A stretch of 64,000 bases of DNA from Cladorhizidae sp. MBARI D1340-BT2 (lineage: Eukaryota; Porifera; Demospongiae; Poecilosclerida; Cladorhizidae), in contig JAQNBH010000010.1 in the NCBI GenBank assembly GCA_028752905.1, forward strand, positions 10,097,993-10,161,992, read 5' to 3'. The position numbers and the translations under genes were made by a program. The notes below the pieces were generated by a model, which was given only the letters and a program-made list of their open reading frames with translations, searched no databases and had not been told where the DNA came from. This document shows positions 33,701 through 46,802 of the stretch, piece by piece. Numbering within the stretch: position 1 is the stretch's first letter; each line of letters starts with the position of its first letter.

Positions 33701-36700
33701 AAACATTCTTATTCGATCAGAGCTGCCAGTTTCTCTAATACCCATGAAATTCTGGGTCCATCTTCTATATTCAATAAGGGGCAAGTACAAATTGGACTTG
33801 AAGAATGCGAGCAAATTTATACTCACTTTATAATTAGCTCTAATCCCTCGTGAGACAAACAATATAGCTAGCTAGTTTGAGAAACAGGCTTAGCTACTAG
33901 CTAATATTAGAAAATAGTTAGCAACTCACTAGGTATTAGCTAAATCTACCAGAAATAAAGTAATAGCTTCTCATATCTGAGAATCCTATAAAGTCCAAAA
34001 TATTCAACAACTTCCACAGCAGTTAAATTGCTCTATAAAAATATGATAAAATAATATGAAAGTTCAACATAGGTGCTAATATTGAGGCTATGAGCTAAAA
34101 CTCGGCAAATAGTTAGCTACATATATACTAGGCAGATATCTGAACAAAATTCGAAGTCTCTCCCGCAAGTCCATCCAAGAAACATAATGAAATGCTAGAA
34201 TACCTTGTTCAACAAGATGCACTATATACAAAAAGATCGAGAAACTACTTGTCTGTGGAGGTTATGTTGTATTCCAGTAACAATATGATGATTCTGAAAT
34301 TTGATGCAGCATTAGAGTAAGAGCCTGAAGTACTGTTAACAAATGCACTACAGTAAAATAGTGCTGTCTCTGCACCATGGCACATGTGCCCAGCACATGA
34401 ACAGGATGTGGTATAAACACAACAAAGAAAATGGTAACAATAAGAATGCCAAAATATAATAATAATACATTAATATGTATAGGATAGCCTATACAAAAGA
34501 GTCGGTTATGCGACTATGTAACCTCCAAGTTTGCGGTTACCCTGAGGCGAAGCTGAGGAATGTAACAGCAAACGAGTAGGTTACACTGGCGCATAACCAA
34601 CTCTTTTGTATAGGCTATCTTACTTATACTACATTGCGCATGCGCTAAACTACATGCGGTTAAACGTGTAGGTTACGCGCCTATGTAACCTACAGTTATT
34701 AACCGATCAGATTAGCCACAGATCACGTGATGTAGTATAAATATAGTAAGAGAACTAGAGAAGTGAAATCCCTTGCTTATCTTATGCAGCGACTGGCAGT
34801 GTCAGTGCTGTAGTTTTTATAAATGGGCATCATCCTACCAACAGGTTTTCTAATTTTGGCCCTCTCTGGTAAGGGTTAAGTGTATATCTACCATATCAGA
34901 TCTTACTTAGCTTTATCTTATTGGAACTCATATCACTCTAATCTAAATAGTGTTATTTTCTATAGTGACATCCATAACTATTTGTAATGCTCTTAATTAA
35001 AAAATAATTTTTCAGTTCGGAACATTTTAGTTTAGGTATGTTTAACTCCTCCTTGTTGGTATATAGCTTGTGTGGGCTGGGACTACTGATGTGGGCTGTG
35101 GATCTACATTTTGTCCAATAATTGAAGAATTCCCTGTACCAAATTCTACTACCTTCTACTGCTATTATGGACCAGCGTAAGTAAAACAAGACGATTTTTA
35201 AAAGGTCGATGATTCCAGAAGCACATCAGCAGGAAACAAGTTAATTTTAATGTAGCATGCATGGTGTATGTATGCAGGAACTCTTAGTGTCCGAATTTTC
35301 ACCAGATGCCTTTGTGCATCCTTGTAAACACAGTGTGCTCATGATTCCCCTGAGAGATAAGAACTATAGGCAATGTGCTTTGTGATATATGCAAAAACAC
35401 TACAGAGGTTTGACCGAGTATGTTGTGCTAGAAAAGAACTACTCTGGTGTAAGAATAATCTGTAACTGTGTATTGCACTGTCACAATTACAGTGATGGTG
35501 TTGTTGTAGGTGTTGGATGATGAAGCTATCTCTTCTACTGAGATCCAGGTCAATAAAGTCCATAATACCTTGCCTCAGTGTCTCCAACGACTTTAAGCTT
35601 GTCGGGTTTCTAGGACTGTTTAATGTGTAGCCAATCACTCTGTCCAGTTACATGGTATTGAAACTTGGTATAACCGACCACTCTCTTTCCTGATTAGTGC
35701 GACTTCAGTTTCTTCCTTCTATCACATGTACATAATGTTCCTGTTTATAAGATGCATGCTGCATATAAACATCATGCACCATTTCTGCCCTCTTCAGTTT
35801 TAATTTGCCAGGCATCCTTTAACTTAAGAAGGAGTGTTATTAGCTGCATGCATGTTAGTTATTCTGTGTTAATGTAGCTTCCCTCAGATGAGGTAATGAT
35901 TGTCAATTCATCTGGTCGAAGATCCCCTTGCAATTATTCGAGGTAAACCTGTACAGCACAGCATCAAATCAGTTGAAACCATTGTTGTAGCCATAGTTTA
36001 TGTCGGGTGGTATAACACACTCTATTGGTTTTACAGCAATTTAAAAAATGCAGAAGAAAAATGAAGTTTAAGCATCACTTTAAACTCACTTTGGTAGCTT
36101 TTTTTTTGTCCCCCAAACGCTTCGAGCATGCCTTGAACCCTTTGCAAAGATATTAAATGAGGAGCTAAAAAATCAATAAAACAATGATATATTTTCAGGA
36201 ATTGAAAGTACTTCCTGGTAAACAAACACAAATGCTTGAATTGTAGATGGACTTCCAGAAACAGATGTAAAGCCCTTCCACAACTATCCATAAAGCAGTT
36301 GAGGTAGTCAGCTATTTTGCGGGTTTGCTCATGCTTTAGTCATTTTTTAATAGCAATCATAATCTAATTCTAAGTGTAAGACAGCAGGCGAGTTAGCTTG
36401 ATTGCATCTCTGTGAGAAACTTTTTCCATGCTTCTTAGCTTCTTGTAATCATGAAAGATATTATTTAGAAACTCCTTCAACCAAAGTTGTTTTTTTATGT
36501 ATAGACTAAATGTATGGAAGTTATCTGGTCAGGAAAAGAGAGATGGAAAAATAAACAGACATTGAAGATAAATATTTTCAAGTTTTCTAAGGTTTCTTGT
36601 TTCCTTGTCTACTATGTTAGTGCAAGTGATATAAGGCATGCAGAGTTAATAGCAGGTAGAATCATTACTTAGGCAGCTAAGAAACTGGAAATGTGAGTTT

Positions 36701-37584
36701 AACTAAGAGATGAGATTTAATTCTCTGGAGTTTTACAGTACCTATTTAAAAAAGTGGTTCAATCCGATATAGGTAGTGCTACCATACCCTGAAGTAAGCA
36801 TAAAAGTATTCCTAGAATAAGCACCCAAAGTACTCCATTAGCTGTAATAGAGATGGTATAATTATATAGTAATGTAACTAATACTATTGAGAATTCACTG
36901 GTGGTGAATGTGACTCCTGTGTAGCTATCTGCCCCCTATTAGAACATGTTGGCACTTAGAGAGCCTCTCGACTGCATTTTTTTCTTCATAATTCATGCTC
37001 CTATTAATTTTCAGGGGAATCACAAACACATCAAGCTCACTGGGTTTGCTCATGTACATGAAGACCTATGGTGATATCACAAACTCAGAGTGGCCCCATT
37101 ATTACATAGATTTCCTATACGATTTTCATCATTATAGTGTCAGGCACTAATGGTTGCTTTGAGCCCTAACCTTTGATGGCGAGGTTGTTGGCACCCACTG
37201 TATCTGTGGGTAACATGTGTGTACGTCAAACAAAACTAAACTCATACCACATTGTTTATGGATTGGTCTCATTGTATTTGCTACTGGTTGCCCAGAATCC
37301 CCAATATATATAATTATATACTACTTTTAACATGCAGTGAAGTATTGTTAGTCAAGCATAAACATACCTAACAAAATAAACCAAATGGTTTACATATTTG
37401 TTTCATGTGATTTGTTTGTTGCTGTTATACTGTTATCTGCTATTGCTATTATAGAGGTAATATTCCTGGAGAAAGTCCCTATCAGACAGGAACTCCTTGT
37501 TCCGAGTGCAGAGCTGATCAGATGTGCAGCAATAATCTATGTGGTAGTGGTAAGCTAAATTATAACAGAAATGTGTTTATTTAA
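27641..37584 (+). CDS. CAP-domain (SCP/TAPS) protein gene A, signal exon not found
   Basis: Model of four exons: 27641-27741, 30978-31214, 35067-35176 and 37455-37584. Phases are 1-0, 0-0, 0-2 and 2-stop, all with GT/AG borders. The protein is a secreted-type CAP domain: helix 1 (ALILNKLNSVRSNVNP), then VWNEKLAAAAQLF, GETWGAIGS, TNTCNPEDACAFYTQ, LVWAGTTDVGCG, the signature FYCYYGPAGN, and a CRISP-like cysteine hinge (PYQTGTPCSECRADQMC). Both metal-binding histidines are replaced. The frame ends at a TAA at 37582-37584 if the GTAAGC at 37550 is not used. Instead, that donor (phase 1) could splice to 38959 and give a two-CAP protein. CAP proteins are mostly extracellular, and their activities vary. 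The role here is unknown. Confidence 0.85.
30978..31214 (+). CDS. CAP exon 2 (central part), unit A
   Basis: 237 bp (79 codons), phase 0 on both sides, acceptor TTGAAG, donor GTAATT. It encodes VWNEKLAAAAQLFSWTC through CAFYTQ. GETWG stands for the family GEN motif and keeps its Glu. CAFYTQ stands for G-H-Y-T-Q, with Phe in place of the metal-binding His. Confidence 0.92.
34481..34737. mobile_element. Foldback (MITE-like) insert beside the signal-exon promoter
   Basis: Arms of about 44 nt (34483-34526 and 34576-34619), with outer sequence GATAGCCTATACAAAAGAGT, pair with few mismatches. The centre is itself palindromic (GTTTGCGGTTACC against GTAACAGCAAAC). Units B and C lack the segment at the same place. 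The right part (34620-34737) repeats GGTTACGCGCCTATGTAACC, a variant of the arm sequence. It ends right at the TATA-like motif of unit A. Confidence 0.75.
34736..34745 (+). promoter_or_regulatory. TATA box before the signal-peptide exon of gene B
   Basis: TATAAATATA lies 78 bases before the last base preceding the ATG at 34823, about 30 bases left of a stretch (34767-34800) that is conserved in all units. Unit B has TATATATA at 44101-44108. The insert at 34481-34737 abuts the box and probably altered its left half. Confidence 0.55.
34823..34868 (+). CDS. Signal-peptide exon of CAP gene B (in unit A)
   Basis: MGIILPTGFLILALS plus one base, then donor GGTAAG (phase 1). A hydrophobic core and small residues near the end make it a plausible signal peptide. 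Its phase fits only exon 1 type exons (38959 is the next one), not the phase-0 exon at 35067 that lies closer. The copy in unit B differs by an in-frame insertion of one codon, which argues that it is coding. Confidence 0.75.
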
Positions 37585-40500
37585 CAATACAGGGTCAGTT
37601 TTCATATTGATTTAAAAACTATGGATTGACTTGCCATATCAAAATATGACACCATTAAATATGAAAGCATCCTGATAATGATCATTGATATAGTCAAAGG
37701 AAAGAGTATTAGGTATCAGTGACAATGTGAGCTGCTTGTAAGTTCTATATTTAGCACTTATTCCAGCTGGCAGTTGCTTTGATGTTATGTTATAAAAATA
37801 TACCAACCACAAAGGGTTATAAGAAATGACGTACTAACAAACAAACAAACTTAGCAACTATAGTGGACTCTCATACATCCATGAAGTCATATTGCTCAGA
37901 TGAAGGCTAGAGTATCTATATTATAGTCGAAATGTCAAGAGAATAAATGATTACTGAGCAGGTTATTCTAATATCAGTGTTTGGTTGTATTTAGCTACTA
38001 CTTAAAGACTAGCTAAGTACTTACAACTTCTTGAATAAGAACAGCATCTTTTAGAGTCCTGTCCGCTAGGCAAGTCCATGATCAGAACAAAAGTGTCATA
38101 ATAAAACAACCAATAACATAGGAAGATTTAACTGTAGCAGGGAAAACTTGTTACCGGCTAAATAAATGAACAAAGCTGGTAGCGTTTTCAGACAGTCTTT
38201 CCTCAAAATGCGCTATATTTTGCTCCAATTGGGACGTTTTTGAGCAGCCACAATGATGCTCAACTATTGAAATATAAGAAAAGATGGAAGCTAAAATATA
38301 ATTGTGCTCGATTGAAGCAATATTAAGTAAGCTCAACTACAAATGCTTCCATCCTGCAATGAGAAAGTTTATTAATATTGTATAGAGAGCCTAGAGCTTT
38401 TTGCTATAGTTATGGAACTGGATTTTGACCTAGATTGTACCAGTTATCTCAATGGGCATTGTTGGTAGCTTTGTTCATGCATGACAGTCAGGCATCTGTT
38501 TCTTTAGGAGGTCATCCTTTGTGAAGCCATGGATAGCACTCATACAAAACTTTTATGAGTACTTTAGCAATCAAGGGAAAATCTTAATCCACATGTATTG
38601 TCATTTCTCTCTTTTGGAAATGAGTATCAGTTTGATACCGTTACCTTTTTTAATACTGGAGAGTTACAGCTGCACAAACCCACCTTTCCACCTGTAGAAA
38701 TTCAAATACAGCCTGTTCCACTACTATATTTGATGTGTGTGTAAGGCAAGTAATTCCTTTCAGATATAGGTCTTCATTGGCAAAAACTGTGATGTGTGCA
38801 GGGACAAAGAAAGGCTGTGATTGTCCTGCTTGTTCAATAATGAAGTTATATTCTTTTGGACCTCTACACATTAGGGTGGATAGGAATTCCGATGCAGTTG
38901 ATGATTTAGAATTATCATTGTTATCCATCTTTTCTGCTAATTATTCATGTTTTTTTAGCTCTAACTCAAATTGAGAATAATGACATTGCACTGATTTTGA
39001 ACAAGTTGAACTCGGTGAGGAGTAATGTAAACCCATCTCCTAGCAACATGAACAAACTGGTGAGTGATGTCTATTAAATCATTGTAGTGCAAGCTAGTGT
39101 ATATTTTTATAAATACATGTAGGTATGTGTTTATGAAATTAGGATCAGTATTATAAATATTTGTCAATGCTCTTTATTTCCTATTGAATTGTGTAAACAT
39201 CAGTTCTAAAGTTAATTGTTTTTTAGACAATCACTGTGATGTTCATTGAGTGAGAACAATATTGATGATTCACTGTTGTAGTAGCATCAGCACTAAGGCA
39301 AAATTGATATTCACAAAATATTGAGTTACTAATATGACCATCTAATGGTTATTATAGTTCTCCTTAATTACTTGTAGAGCTTCTTGCTGCCCATGAAAGT
39401 ATTGCATCAGGGCATTTCTAGTCCTTGAACTCTTTGATGGTCAATAACACATTCAAGCATCTGCACTAAATCCACATCATTTGGCGATAACACATTTATG
39501 CAATGTAGCTTCTTTTTATAAGCAACTGGCATATTCCCTCTTCATATTCCTTTTTACTACGAAATTGGCATAGAATAATTTGCAATACTTACCATCTGTC
39601 CCAGATCTCTTGCTGGATTACTTGAACAGGCCCCCATGTGATGACTTTGACAACAACGTCTAGGGCTATCAGGATAAAGGCATTTTCGCAGAGGTTCATA
39701 TGGGCAGCTGATCCTTCACTTTATATTTGTGCCTACCATTATCCCAGTGGCAGTGGAGCTTCTTTGATCTTCCAGAACAATACCTCTCCTCAACAGCTTT
39801 CAGCTCCTCTCTTATCACAGTTGTCAAGACACTCCCTCCACTCATTTCCAGCTCCTCCTACTCCAATTCAATCCTCTAGATTTGTTCCTGACTTCTCAGG
39901 TTACTCATTTATATAAAGCATTAACATTAACATCAAAGTAACTTAGGACTCAAATCTGAGCCAATTGTTGGCCAGTTGGAAGCCTAGCTTTTAGTTGACT
40001 ACCTACATTGAGACACCTAGCTCAACTTAACTTCTGTGATAGCTCTGCTTAGAAGAGCAGAATGCAACAAGAAGATAATGTTTGTTACCACTCTCATCTG
40101 GACACTAATTATAATTTTACTGATAGAAGAATGGGTGTGATCCTAATATGCATTAAGTTGCCAATGAGCTAGATTTGCTTTTTACTGCAATATACCAACA
40201 CTAGGTTAAGCTTAGAAGCACCATTGATCTGTTACTCTGTTAGTCACTACCAAATAGCAATTTCTTTTCTCTGTATAGCTAAACTATTTCTAGAATGAAA
40301 AAAAATACTACTAGGAAAATATTTGTCTCTCAGGGTGGTTATCCAGGGAATACACTTGTTTATCTAAAAAAAAAGGTGCCTCCATCCATCTCCCCCACCA
40401 TCTTCCCATACATCATAACCAGCCTTGCCCATATGGGAACACTGATATAGGCCACATTATGGGTTCGGGCATGGCCTGCTTGATAACATGGAATGCAAGT

Positions 40501-43500
40501 GAAATGACTTGCCATATTCATGATAATTGTAATAACTACATATAACAATCAGTTGGTTGGTCTATTTATACATCCTTCAGTTGGTTGGGATTGATGCCAT
40601 TACACACATTTAAGATCTTTATTGTAATAGCTTCACTGCCAGGTATATCTTGGAATTTTTTTTTGAAAATGGTAGTTAATAACTAAGCACATGCACAGTA
40701 GAACCACTAGTGGTTGGAAGAATATATATTGCTGTTTCTGTGTACTATAATGAGTATATCAAGTATTGATGTATATTATTCAAATGAAGACTATTCTTTG
40801 ACTCTATTATATTGATAACAGGAAGAAAAATACTTGATCAGAGTCATAGTTTAGTTTATCTGAGGAGCTTTCACAGACCTTCATGTCTCATTCCTTAGCT
40901 GTAGACTAACTGATTTGTCCTGTTACACGGCTACCAGGTAGTTTGGAGTCATGTGACAGGAGGCTGTTGGTAGATTGGAGGATGCTCCTTGCCTTGGTCA
41001 TGGTTGAGTGGTAGCATTCACATCCTTATCTCGTTACTCTCTCGCACTTTCCTTCTGCTCTGATGTTGTTCTCTGGCTAAGATAGAAAAATACATGATAA
41101 TATATACAATATTTTTTCATGTTTTTTAATGTTATTTGGTTGTTGTTGTTATTGTTGTGCTGTTTCTCTGTTTCTCGTTATAGTCAAAATTAAAAGATGG
41201 AGACTTTCTCAAAAAAATATATACATTAAAAAAAAAATCGTGTTTTTCCTTGTTGGTTGTTGTTGTCCTTGTTGTTATTGTCATATTGTGGGCAAAAAGT
41301 TGATATGTCTGGAACTAACTGGTAGGTCAACAGCTTACAAGTCTGAACTTCTGTGGGGGCACCAGTGTTTGTGGTCAGAATATTTAATTATCCACACAAA
41401 ATAATTTCAAATAATTTTAAATCCTTTGTGTTGTTTCTTTTCCTTAAACTATATGCTAGTCAGTACATTTTTGTTGTTGCTGTTCCTATTGCAGTTGTTT
41501 TGTTATTGAAGCTAGCCACTTGCTAACGGTAAGAAACAGCCCACTTCATAGACTTGGTAGTTGCTGGAGATAACTCCAGAACTATTCATGTTGTTCAATT
41601 CTATGTCACAGTTAAAGTACATTAATTGCTGCATGGAGTTCAGGAACTTTACCCAGTCATTGAGTTGAAGGTGACTTCTGTTAACTTTTGGTCTCACATA
41701 ATTTCTTACTAACTTTACTGATTATGACAGTATAATAATACTTCAAGCAGGCTGCTTAATTATCACTTGCTGCTAGGCTCAACTATTAAATTGCACCAGA
41801 TGTGTGTTAAACAAAGCGATTATATAAAGTGCTACCTGCACTCTCTGATAGTGCTACTAACAGGGAAACTAGTTGAAGATCTACTGCACATTGTGCCATC
41901 AATGTGTACAAATAAATTTCATATTTTTATGTATTAAATTTTTTGTATTATTTGCATTGAGTTATGGCATCTCCAACCACAAGAAGCATGCCAAAGTAGT
42001 TAATGTGATTGACATATCTCCATATCTTATGCTATGATTGTAGGTATGGAATGAAAAGTTGGCTGCAGCTGCTCAGTTATTCTCACAGACTTGCCAACTG
42101 AATTCTAATCCAGACAGAATTACAAGCTTCAATACAGTGGGAGAAACATGGGGTGCTATTGGCAGTCCAAATCCTCACTACTCACTAATAATTGATGTGA
42201 CTTGGCTTAACCAAAGGAGTTTGTACAGTTTTGAAACTAACACATGTAATCCAGAGGATGCTTGTGCCTTTTATACACAGGTAATTTGTTCATATGTATT
42301 AGTGCAATTTGAGTCAGTTAAGAAGACTGGGTTGAATCGCTCCATTCAAGCAACATTAAACCTTTATACTCCAGGATATACTTTTTATTATTTGAGGGCT
42401 TTTGTGTCCACATAATGAATTATTAATATTTTTCCCCACAAAAATAAGGCATCTAACCAACTTTACCTTCTCAAGTATAGTGTACATTCATGGACTCAAT
42501 TCTATATACAGGTTTGCATTCATGCATTTGCATTGTGTTATTTTTTAGAAGCAATGGACTGTTCAATCACCTTCCTATTTTGAAGTTTTTGTAGAAGAAG
42601 TATGTGGCTTTATTGAAGGTTGAAAAAATTGGCACCATACTAATAAATTAACACTTAGCTACCTGACGAGTGCTGTGGCACAATTAATTATGTTTGGAAG
42701 ACAAGTGTTTGGAGGACAAGACTTGTGCATTAGTAGTCATAAGGATGGGCATCATGAAACCATGATGGGCTTCTTCTCTATGAAAGTCCTTTACCACAGA
42801 CCATAATTACTAATCAATATGTCCCTGCCCTTTGGTGTATGAGACCTGACTCCCAAATGTCTCACCTATCAGCTCCAGAAAATTTTCTAACATGAAAATA
42901 TACAGTATACATTAAAATTTAATTTGTGGATCATTTCTTGGATAGACACTGATGTGGAGACTGAGGTGAGTATAATTTTGACTGATACACATATATATAT
43001 ATATGGATATGTGGATAGTAGCATTCAGTAGAAGTGTAGTTCAAATGATGTTGTAGAGAACTTGGAGTTATATTGGAAGTTTACTGACTGTGAGAGAGTG
43101 GAACAAGCAGAGAATGGAGGTGAGATTCAAGTGAATACTTGTATGCAAGAACAAGAAAGAAAAGTGTATGGATATGATAGATAATATGTGTACAATGCAC
43201 AGGATTTATGGGTCCAACTTACCTACAAGACAAGGTTACCAAGCAAAAATGAAAAGCTAAAAAATTCATGGCTTTGAATGCTGTATTATCATCAATAATT
43301 TAAGACCCAAAACATTTTTATTCGATCAGAGCTGCCAGTTTCTCTAATACCCATGAAATTCTGGGTCCAACTTCTATATTCAATGAGGGGCAAGTACAAA
43401 TTGGACTTGAAGAAAGCGAGGAAATTTATACTCACTTTATAATTAGCTCTAATCCCTCGTGAGACAAACAATATAGCTAGCTGGTTTGAGAAATAGGCTT

Positions 43501-46500
43501 AGCCACTAGCTAATATTAGAAAAAAGTTAGCTACTCAGATAATAGCTAGGTATTAGCTAAACCTACCAGAAATAAAGTAATAGCTTCTCATATCTGACCT
43601 ATAAAGTCCAAAATATTCAACAACTTCCACAGCAGTTAGCTACATTGCTCTATAAAAAATATGATAAAATAATATGAAAGTTCAACATAGGTGCTACTAT
43701 TGAGGCATATTTAGCTAAGAGCTAAAACTCGGCAAATAGTTAGCTACATATATACTAGGCAGATATCTGAACAAAATTCGAAGTCTCTCCCGCAAGTCCA
43801 TCCAAGAAACATAATGAAATTCTAGAATACCTTGTTCAACAAGAAGCACTATATACAAAAAGATCGAGAAACTACTTGTCTGTGGAGGTTATGTTGTATT
43901 CCAGTAACAATATGATCATTCTGAAATTTGATGCAGCATTAGAGTAAGAGCCTGAAGTACTGTTAACAAATGCACTACAGTAAAAGAGTGCTGTCTCTGC
44001 AGCATGGCACATGTGCCCAGCACATGAACAGGATGTGGTAAAACACAACAAAGAAAATGGTAACAATAACAATGCCAAAATATAATAATAATACATTTAA
44101 TATATATAGTAAGAGGACTAGAGAAGTGAAATCCCTTGCTTATCTTATGCAGCGACTGGCAGTGTCAGTGCTGTAGTTTTTATAAATGGGCATCCTCCTC
44201 CTACCAACAGGTTTTCTAATTTTGGTCCTCTCTGGTAAGGTTTAAGTGTATATCTACCATAGTTAGCTTTAACTCATATCACTCTAATCTAAATAGTGTT
44301 ATTTTCTATAGTGACATCCATAACTATTTGTAATGCTCTTAATTAAAATAATAATTTTTCAGTTCGGAACATTTTAGTTTAGGTATATTTAACTCCTTGT
44401 TGGTATATAGCTTGTGTGGGCTGAGACTACTGATGTGGGCTGTGGATCTACATTTTGTCCAATAATTGGATCCACTACCTTCTACTGTTACTATGGACCA
44501 GCGTAAGTAAAACAAGACGATTTTTTAAATGTCCATGATTCCAGAAGCACATCAGCAGGAAACATGTTAATTTTAATGTAGCTTGCATGGTGTATGTATG
44601 GAGGAACTCTTAGTGTCTGACTTTTCACCAGATGCCTTTGTGCATCCTTTAAACACAGTGTGCTCAGAGTTCTTGTGATTCCCCTGAGAGATAAGAACTA
44701 TAGGCAATGTGCTTTGTGATAAACGCAAAAACACTACAGAGGTTTGACCGAGTATGTTGTGCTAGAAAAGAACTACTCTGGTGTAAGAATAATCTGTAAC
44801 TGTGTATTGCACTGTCACAATTACAGTGATGGTGTTGTTGTAGGTGTTGGATGATGAAGCTATCTCTTCTACTGAGATCCAGGTCAATAAAGTCCATAAT
44901 ACCTTCCCTCAGTGTCTCCAATGACTTTAAGCTTGTCGGGTTTCAAGGACTGCTTAATGTGTAGCCAATCACTCTGTCCAGATATACAGTTACATGGTAT
45001 TGAAACTTGGTATAACTCACCACTCTATAATCCTGATTAGTGCGACTTCAGTTTCTTCCTTCTATCACATGTACATAATGTTCCTGTTTATAAGATGCAT
45101 GCTGCATATAAACATCATGCACCATTTCTGCCCTCTTCTGTTTTAATTTGCCAGGCATCCTTTAACTTAAGAAGGAGTGTTATTAGCTGCATGCATGTTA
45201 GTTATTCTGTGTTAATGTAGCTTCCCTCAGATGAGTCAATTCATCTGGTAGAAGATCCCCTTGAAATTTTACTCGAGGTAAACCTGTACAGCACAGCATC
45301 CAATCAGTTGAAGCCATTGTTGTAGCAATGTCGGGGAGTGTGGTATGACACACTCTATTGGTTTTACAACTATTTAAAAAATGCAGCAGAAAAATGAAGT
45401 TTAAGCATCACTTAAAACTATCTTTGGTAGCTGTTTTTTTGTCCCCCAAACACTTCGAGCATGCCTTGAACCCTTTGCAAAGATATTAAATGTGGAGCTA
45501 AAAAAATCATTAAAACAATGATTTATTTTCAGGAATTGAAAGTACTTCCTGGTAAACAAACACAATTTAATGCTTGAATTGTAGATGGACTTTCAGAAAC
45601 AGATGTAAAGCCCTTCAACAACCATCCATAAAGCAGTTGAGGTAGTCAGTTATTTTGCGGGTTTGCTCATGCGTTAGTCATTTTTTTTTAACAATAGCCA
45701 TCATAATCTAATTCTAAGTGTAAGACAGCAGGCGAATTAGCTTGATTGCATCCCTGTGAGAAACTTTTTCCATGCTTCTTAGCTTCTTGTAATCGTGAAA
45801 GATATTATTTAGAAACTCCTTCTACCAAAGTTTTTTTTTAATGTATAGACTTAATGTATGGAAGTTATCTGGTCAGGAAAAGAGAGATAGAAAAATAAAC
45901 AGACATTGAAGATAAATATTTTCAAGTTTTCTAAGGTTTCTTGTTTCCTTGTCTACTATGTTAGTGGAAGTGATATAAGGCATGCAGAGTTAGTAGCAGG
46001 TAGAATCATTACTTAGGCAGCTAAGAAACTGGAAATGTGAGTTTAACTAAGAGATGAGATTTAATTTTCTGGAGTTTTGCAGTACCTATTAAAAAAAGTG
46101 GTTCAATCCGGTGCTACCATACCCTAAAGTAAGCATAAAAGTATTCCTAGAATAACACCAAAAGTACTCCATTAGCTGTAATAGAGATAGTATATAAACT
46201 AATACTATTGAGAATTCACTGGTGGTGAATGTGACTCCTGTGTAGGTATCTATCTGCCCTCTATTAGAACATGTTGGCACTTAGAGAGCCTCTCAACTGC
46301 ATTTTTTTCTTCATAATTCATGCTCCTATTAATTTTCAGGGGAATCACAAACACATCAAGCTCACTGGGTTTGCTCATGTACATGAAGACCTATGGTGAT
46401 ATCACAAACTCAGAGTGGCCCCATTATTACATAGATTTCCTATATGATTTCCATATAGTGTCAGGCACTAATGGTTGCTTTGTCTCATTGTATTTACTAC

Positions 46501-46802
46501 TGGTTGCCCAGAATCCCCAATATATATAATATATACTACTTTTAACATGCAGTGAAGTATTGTTAGTCAAGCATAGACATACCTATCAAAATAAACCAAA
46601 TGGTTTACATATTTGTTTCATTTGATTTGTTTGTTGCTGTTATACTGTTATCTGCTATTGCTATTATAGAGGTAATATTCCTGGAGAGAGACCGTATCGG
46701 ACAGGAACTCCTCCTTGTTCTCGGTGCAGAGCTGATCAGATGTGCAGCAATAATCTATGTGGTAGTGGTAAGCTAAATTATAACGGAAATTTGTTTATTT
46801 AA
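34823..46802 (+). CDS. CAP-domain (SCP/TAPS) protein gene B, complete model
   Basis: Five exons: 34823-34868, 38959-39059, 42044-42280, 44411-44502 and 46670-46802. They sum to 609 nt, a 202-residue protein with stop. The order is signal peptide (MGIILPTGFLILALS), helix 1 (ALILNKLNSVRSNVNPSPSN), VWNEKLAAAAQLFSQTC, GETWGAIGS, CAFYTQLVWAETTDVGCG, signature FYCYYGPAGN, and a cysteine hinge with TGTPPCSRCRADQMC and NNLC. The gene lacks the two metal-binding histidines of the CAP cavity. Its first exon lies inside the third CAP intron of gene A, so the two transcription units overlap by 2.8 kb. Likely a secreted protein. Function unknown; CAP proteins include sperm, venom and defence proteins. Confidence 0.85.
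35067..35176 (+). CDS. CAP exon 3 (signature motif), unit A
   Basis: 110 bp, phase 0 to 2, acceptor TATATAG, donor GTAAGT. It encodes LVWAGTTDVGCGSTFC and then, after a short acidic loop, FYCYYGPA. This corresponds to the family pattern V-W-x-x-x-x-x-V-G-C-G followed by C-N-Y-x-P-x-G-N. Confidence 0.92.
37455..37549 (+). CDS. CAP exon 4 (hinge), unit A
   Basis: Starts in phase 2 after TATTATAG. It encodes GNIPGESPYQTGTPCSEC and then RADQMCSNNLCGS, a hinge with four cysteines as in CRISP proteins. Either the frame runs on to TAA at 37582-37584, or it is cut by the donor GTAAGC at 37550 in phase 1. Confidence 0.88.
38959..39059 (+). CDS. CAP exon 1, unit B
   Basis: 101 bp as in unit A, acceptor TTTTTTTAG, donor GTGAGT. 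It encodes LTQIENNDIAL to PSPSNMNKL. It differs from unit A by few changes and by none that shift the frame. Confidence 0.9.
42044..42280 (+). CDS. CAP exon 2, unit B
   Basis: 237 bp, phase 0 to 0, acceptor GATTGTAG, donor GTAATT. VWNEKLAAAAQLFSQTC to CAFYTQ. The same length as in A and C, with substitutions only (for example TWLNQRS where A has GWLSQRS). Confidence 0.92.
44186..44234 (+). CDS. Signal-peptide exon of CAP gene C (in unit B)
   Basis: MGILLLPTGFLILVLS plus one base, donor GGTAAG. One codon longer than the unit A copy, in frame. A TATA-like TATATATA stands at 44101-44108. Its phase fits exon 1 of unit C (48134). Confidence 0.72.

Larger units (their letters stand above)
27588..38905 (+). 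repeat. Tandem segmental duplication, unit A
   Basis: This first copy of a 9-11 kb unit holds the CAP exons at 27641, 30978, 35067 and 37455 and a signal-peptide exon at 34823. It is alignable with units B and C along almost its whole length, introns included. It is the most diverged of the three over shared parts. It carries about 1.5 kb (31515-33015) that unit B lost, and a 250-bp foldback insert at 34481-34737 that the others lack. Confidence 0.92.
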
